Positions 14,747 to 18,018 of a stretch of DNA of 18,018 nt are shown piece by piece. The stretch covers positions 1 through 18,018 of the forward strand of contig JBBINN010000047.1 in NCBI GenBank assembly GCA_037443885.1. Direction: 5' to 3'. Positions within the stretch are counted from its first letter, which is position 1. Each line of letters starts with the position of its first letter. The stretch is from SG8-30 sp037443885. Its GTDB lineage: Bacteria > Pseudomonadota > Gammaproteobacteria > Steroidobacterales > Steroidobacteraceae. The position numbers and the translations under genes were made by a program. The notes under the pieces were generated by a model. The model ran no database searches. It saw only the letters and a program-made list of their open reading frames with translations, and was not told where the DNA came from.

Positions 14747-15787
14747 ATGCAGCCCCAGAACGTCACCGATCCGCGCCTCGAGCTGCTCACCCGCTGGCTC
14801 GCCGATACCCTCGACCAGGTCCCCGAGCAGATCGCGCCCGCCTCGGCCGACGCGAGCTTCCGGCGCTATTTCCGCGCCGAGAGCGGCGGGCGCAGCTGGA
14901 TCGTGATGGACGCTCCTCCGCGGCGCGAGGACACCGGCCCCTACCTGCGCGTCGCGACGCTGCTCGCGGCACAGGGCGTGCACGTGCCCGCGGTGCTTGC
15001 GCAGGACGCGGCCAACGGCTTCCTGCTCCTGTCGGACCTCGGGTCCGTGCAGATGCTCGATGCGCTCAGGAGCGGGGCCGACCCGGCGCGCATGTACTCG
15101 GACGCGATCGGCATGCTCGTCCGCCTGCAGCGCACGCCGCTCGCAGCGGCTGCGGACCTGCCGCGTTACGACGCAACGCAGTTGCGCCGCGAGATGATGC
15201 TGCTGCCCGAGTGGTTCATCGCGCGCCACCTCGGCGTGACGCTGAGTGCGTCGGAGGAGCGCGTCGTGCTCGCGGCCTTCGATTTCCTCGAGCGCGTGGC
15301 GCTGGCGCAGCCGGCGGTTCTGGTGCACCGCGACTATCACTCGCGGAACCTGATGGTCGTCGAGTCCGACAACCCGGGCGTGCTCGACTTCCAGGACGCC
15401 ACGGTCGGAGCGGTCACCTATGACCTCGTGTCGCTGCTGAAGGACTGCTACATCCGCTGGCCGCGCGAGCGCGTCATCGCTTGGGTGGACGAGTACCGCG
15501 CGCGTGCGGCGGAGGCGGGCATTCCGGCGGGCGCCGACCGCGCCGCCTTCCTGCGCGATTTCGACCTGATGGGCCTGCAGCGCCACCTGAAGGTTCTCGG
15601 CATCTTCGCCCGGCTCTGGTACCGCGACGGCAAGCCCGGCTACCTGCGCGACCTGCCGCTCGTGCTCGACTACGCCCTCGAGGTGACCGGCGCGTTCGAG
15701 GAGTTGCGTGACCTCGACCGGCTGTTCCGCGAGCGGCTCGTGCCGGCCTTCGGACCGGCACAGGCGCGCGCCCTGGCGGCGGCGTGA
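14747..15787 (+). CDS. amgK: N-acetylmuramate/N-acetylglucosamine anomeric kinase
   Basis: AmgK phosphorylates MurNAc or GlcNAc at C1 in the peptidoglycan-recycling route that bypasses de novo UDP-MurNAc synthesis, as described in Pseudomonas. The 346-residue protein has the aminoglycoside-phosphotransferase-like kinase fold. The catalytic loop is HRDYHSRN at residues 194-201 (catalytic D196), and the metal-binding segment LDFQD is at 213-217. The N-terminus has SADASFRRYFRAE, typical of this group. The ATG at 14747 has no clear ribosome site. Its stop overlaps the murU start (GTGA), so the pair is translationally coupled. The pairing with murU is what identifies it within the broad kinase family. 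Confidence 0.93.
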   Translation: MQPQNVTDPRLELLTRWLADTLDQVPEQIAPASADASFRRYFRAESGGRSWIVMDAPPRREDTGPYLRVATLLAAQGVHVPAVLAQDAANGFLLLSDLGSVQMLDALRSGADPARMYSDAIGMLVRLQRTPLAAAADLPRYDATQLRREMMLLPEWFIARHLGVTLSASEERVVLAAFDFLERVALAQPAVLVHRDYHSRNLMVVESDNPGVLDFQDATVGAVTYDLVSLLKDCYIRWPRERVIAWVDEYRARAAEAGIPAGADRAAFLRDFDLMGLQRHLKVLGIFARLWYRDGKPGYLRDLPLVLDYALEVTGAFEELRDLDRLFRERLVPAFGPAQARALAAA

Positions 15788-16479
15788 AGGCCATCGTCCT
15801 CGCCGCCGGCCGCGGCGAGCGCATGCGGCCGCTCACCGACGACCGGCCCAAACCGCTGCTCGAGGCCGGCGGGCTCGCGCTGATCGACTGGCACCTCCAC
15901 GCCCTGGCGGCAGCCGGCGTGCGCGAGGTGGTCGTGAACCTCGCCTGGCAGGGCGCGCGGCTGCGCGAGCACCTCGGCAGCGGTGAGCGGTTCGGCCTCG
16001 CGGTGACCGTGAGCGACGAAGGGCCGGAGGCGCTCGAAACCGGCGGCGGCATTCACCGCGCGCTTCCCTGGCTCGGGCCGGGGCCGTTCCTCGTGGTCAA
16101 CGGCGACGTCTGGACCGACTACCCGCTGGACCGGCTCGCGCTGCCCGCAGGGTCGTGGGCCCACCTCGTGCTGGTGGACAACCCGTCCCACCATCCCCGG
16201 GGCGACTTCTCGCTCGACCCGGACGGCCGGCTCGGCCGCGGCGAGCCGCGGCTCACCTACGCGGGCCTCGGTGCCTATCACCCGGACCTGTTCGCGGCTT
16301 GCAGCCCCGGGAAGTTCCCGCTCGCGCCGCTGCTGGATGCGGCCATTGCGGCCGGCAAGGCCACGGCCGAGCACCACCGGGGCGCGTGGCTCGACGTCGG
16401 CACGCCGGCGCGGCTGGCTGAACTGGACAGGCGGCTGCGCCGCGGCGAATTGGCCCACCCTGGGGAGGGCCGGCGGTAA
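15784..16479 (+). CDS. murU: N-acetylmuramate alpha-1-phosphate uridylyltransferase
   Basis: MurU converts MurNAc-1-phosphate and UTP to UDP-MurNAc, the step after AmgK. The 231-residue nucleotidyltransferase has the signature LAAGRGERMRPLTDDRPKPLL near residues 6-26, then ETGGGIHRALPWLG, the metal-binding VNGDVW and the C-terminal WLDVGTPARLAELD. Its compact size fits MurU rather than GlmU or glucose-1-phosphate thymidylyltransferase. The start is the GTG at 15784, overlapping the amgK stop by 4 bases. It ends 9 bases before lipA. Confidence 0.94.
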   Translation: MKAIVLAAGRGERMRPLTDDRPKPLLEAGGLALIDWHLHALAAAGVREVVVNLAWQGARLREHLGSGERFGLAVTVSDEGPEALETGGGIHRALPWLGPGPFLVVNGDVWTDYPLDRLALPAGSWAHLVLVDNPSHHPRGDFSLDPDGRLGRGEPRLTYAGLGAYHPDLFAACSPGKFPLAPLLDAAIAAGKATAEHHRGAWLDVGTPARLAELDRRLRRGELAHPGEGRR

Positions 16480-16488
16480 AATGACTGC

Positions 16489-17508
16489 ATGAGCGATTTC
16501 AAGGGCATCCCGATCGTGCGGTCGGCGCCGGCGGCGAGCGGCCAGAAGTACGTCACGCCGCAGGGCTTCACCGCGATCCGCGACGGCATCAAGAAGACCG
16601 CGGCCGCGGAGCCGCTGCAGGTCGGCCGCAAGCCGCGCTGGCTGCGCGCGCCCATGCCCGCCGGCGCGCGCTTCGAGGCCGTGCGCGGCATCGTCCGCGA
16701 ACACCGCCTCAGCACTGTCTGCGAGGAGGCCAAGTGCCCGAACATCGGCGAGTGCTGGAACGCCGGCACGGCCACGCTGATGCTGATGGGCGCCGTGTGC
16801 ACGCGCGCCTGCCGCTTCTGCTCGGTGGACACGGGCAACCCGCGCGGCTGGCTGGATCCCGAGGAGCCGGAGAACGCGGCCCGCACGGTCGTGCTGATGG
16901 GCCTCGGCTACGTCGTGCTCACCTCGGTGAATCGGGACGACCTGCCGGATGGCGGCGCCGCGCACTTCGCGGCGACGGTTCGCGCCATCCGGCGCGCGAG
17001 CCCCGGCACGGCCGTCGAGGCGCTGACGCCCGACTTCCAGGGCGTGCCCGCCGACGTCGAGACGGTCGTCGACTCCGGTTTGCAGGTCTTCGCCCAGAAC
17101 GTCGAGACGGTCGAGCGGCTCACGCACCCGGTCCGCGACGCCCGCGCCGGTTACCGCCAGACGCTCGACGTGCTCGCGCATTCGAAGCGCTTCCGTCCGT
17201 CGGTGCTCACCAAGACGAGCCTCATGCTCGGCCTCGGCGAGACCGACGAGGAGATCCTCCGCACGATGGACGACCTGCGCGCCGTCGGCGTGGACATCCT
17301 CACGCTCGGCCAGTACCTGCGGCCGACCGTGAATCACCTGCCGGTGCAGCGCTTCGTGACGCCGGAGGAGTTCGAGGGCTACCGCCGCGAGGCGCTGGCC
17401 CGCGGCTTCCTCGAGTGCGTCGCCGGGCCCATGGTGCGCTCCAGCTACCGGGCCGAGCGTGCGCTCGAGGGCAACAACTGCGGCCTTGGCGACGCGGTGC
17501 GCGCCTGA
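16489..17508 (+). CDS. lipA: Lipoyl synthase
   Basis: Radical-SAM enzyme that inserts two sulfurs into octanoyl chains on lipoyl domains, finishing lipoate synthesis. The 339 residues contain the auxiliary iron-sulfur cluster motif C78-X4-C83-X5-C89 (CEEAKCPNIGEC) and the radical-SAM motif C104-X3-C108-X2-C111 (CTRACRFC). The C-terminal RSSYRAE (317-323) supplies the serine ligand. lipB is not adjacent. The ATG at 16489 follows murU by 9 bases. A three-codon reading frame at 16481-16492 (ATG ACT GCA TGA) overlaps this start, and the nearest purine-rich run (16462-16469) is too far for a standard ribosome site. TAAAAT at 16477-16482 could be a -10 box giving an almost leaderless message. Confidence 0.97.
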   Translation: MSDFKGIPIVRSAPAASGQKYVTPQGFTAIRDGIKKTAAAEPLQVGRKPRWLRAPMPAGARFEAVRGIVREHRLSTVCEEAKCPNIGECWNAGTATLMLMGAVCTRACRFCSVDTGNPRGWLDPEEPENAARTVVLMGLGYVVLTSVNRDDLPDGGAAHFAATVRAIRRASPGTAVEALTPDFQGVPADVETVVDSGLQVFAQNVETVERLTHPVRDARAGYRQTLDVLAHSKRFRPSVLTKTSLMLGLGETDEEILRTMDDLRAVGVDILTLGQYLRPTVNHLPVQRFVTPEEFEGYRREALARGFLECVAGPMVRSSYRAERALEGNNCGLGDAVRA

Positions 17509-17533
17509 GCCAGGACAAGCGAGGAGGACCTGC

Positions 17534-17959
17534 ATGCATCCCTTTCCCCACGTCTACAAGGTCGGCGTCGCCGCCGCGGCGGATGGCGAGGTCACGCTCT
17601 CGGCAGACACCGCGCCGGACCTCGTCTCCATGCCCCCACCGGAGTTCGACGGCCCGCCGGGCTACTGGTCGCCGGAGAGCCTGCTCGTCGCCGCGGTCGC
17701 CGACTGTTTCATGCTGAGCTTCCGCGCCGTGGCGCGCGCCTCCAAGTTCGAGTGGCAGAGCCTCAGCGCCGAGGTCGAGGGCACCCTCGAGCGGGTCGAC
17801 GGCGTCAACCGCTTCACGCGCTTCCACACGCGTGCGCGCCTCGTGGCGCCCGGCGCCGATCCCGCGCGCGCGAAGATGCTGCTCGAGAAGGCCGAGAAGG
17901 TCTGCCTGATCTCCAACTCGCTCAACGCCGAGCGTCATCTCGATTGCGAGATCGCCTGA
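17534..17959 (+). CDS. OsmC/Ohr family protein
   Basis: A 141-residue protein of the OsmC superfamily, which reduces organic peroxides using two cysteines. The two conserved cysteines are C58 (AVADCFMLSFRA, on the central helix) and C124 (EKVCLISNSL), and the PPEFDGPPGYWSPESLLVAA segment precedes the first. It looks closer to the general OsmC-like group than to Ohr itself; the exact peroxide substrate is not predictable. The ATG at 17534 has an excellent ribosome site (GAGGAGG, ending 6 bases upstream); the upstream in-frame stretch to 17459 overlaps the lipA 3' end and is rejected. It begins 25 bases after the lipA stop, so it may be cotranscribed. Confidence 0.91.
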   Translation: MHPFPHVYKVGVAAAADGEVTLSADTAPDLVSMPPPEFDGPPGYWSPESLLVAAVADCFMLSFRAVARASKFEWQSLSAEVEGTLERVDGVNRFTRFHTRARLVAPGADPARAKMLLEKAEKVCLISNSLNAERHLDCEIA

Positions 17960-17960
17960 G

Positions 17961-17984
17961 GGAAAAAGGGGACATTCCCTTTCC
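17961..17984. repeat. REP-like imperfect inverted repeat
   Basis: Two base pairs past the OsmC stop, GGAAA-AA-GGGG and TTCCC-TTTCC form an imperfect hairpin around ACA. The core GGGGACATTCCC resembles dispersed repeats I recall beside REP-associated (IS200-type) transposases in many proteobacteria. Only one copy is visible, so repeat status is inferred. No T-run follows, so it is not a standard terminator, though it may still stabilise the 3' end. The remaining 34 bases to the window edge show nothing recognisable. Confidence 0.45.
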
Positions 17985-18018
17985 TGATTACCCACGAGGC
18001 TCAGCCAGGGTTGCGAGT

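Noticed and set aside
11909..14906. Long plus-strand frames opposite surA and lptD
   Set aside because: They mirror conserved genes and have no domain or ribosome site of their own.
15670..17535. 621-codon open frame on the minus strand opposite murU and lipA
   Set aside because: It is antisense to two well-identified genes, is rich in R, A, H and E as expected from mirrored high-GC codons, and has no recognisable domain.

Overview
The window looks like chromosomal DNA of a high-GC gammaproteobacterium, probably from a draft or metagenome assembly because it holds a run of 10 Ns. The main evidence is the cell-envelope block lptD-surA-pdxA-rsmA, with apaG-apaH further along in the same orientation. 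This is the classic gammaproteobacterial order. amgK-murU (peptidoglycan recycling, as in Pseudomonas) and lipA diverge from lptD. I cannot place the genus from sequence alone; an environmental lineage near Xanthomonadales, Chromatiales or Nevskiales would fit.

Positions 1-4330 hold minus-strand accessory metabolic genes. In transcription order they are a cyclase/hydrolase, a PPOX-type flavin-binding protein, a SAM methyltransferase, a GNAT acetyltransferase, a glutathione S-transferase and the aquaporin aqpZ. A possible start of one more gene runs off the left edge. Positions 4480-5044 hold one plus-strand secreted protein of unknown function, interrupted by the N gap.

Positions 5051-14675 are mostly minus strand. 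lptD, surA, pdxA and rsmA are tightly packed and are followed, after an interruption, by apaG and apaH. The interruption (about 6.3-9.34 kb) holds four genes: a plus-strand NhaR-like LysR regulator, a divergent methyltransferase with an unusual N-terminal region, a 94-residue probable coiled-coil protein, and a UspA-type stress protein. The 113-bp divergent region between regulator and methyltransferase contains an AT-rich patch with an ATC-N9-GAT box and helically phased GGAT/ATCC units. This module is the least familiar part of the window and the best candidate for an undescribed regulated unit.

Positions 14747-17959 are plus strand: amgK and murU (start and stop codons overlapping), lipA, and an OsmC/Ohr-family protein. 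The window ends in a REP-like imperfect inverted repeat. In function, lptD/surA build the outer membrane, amgK/murU salvage cell-wall sugars, pdxA and lipA make cofactors, rsmA matures ribosomes, and apaH and UspA relate to stress. No rRNA, tRNA, CRISPR array or complete mobile element was seen, and no gene-free stretch exceeds 300 bases.
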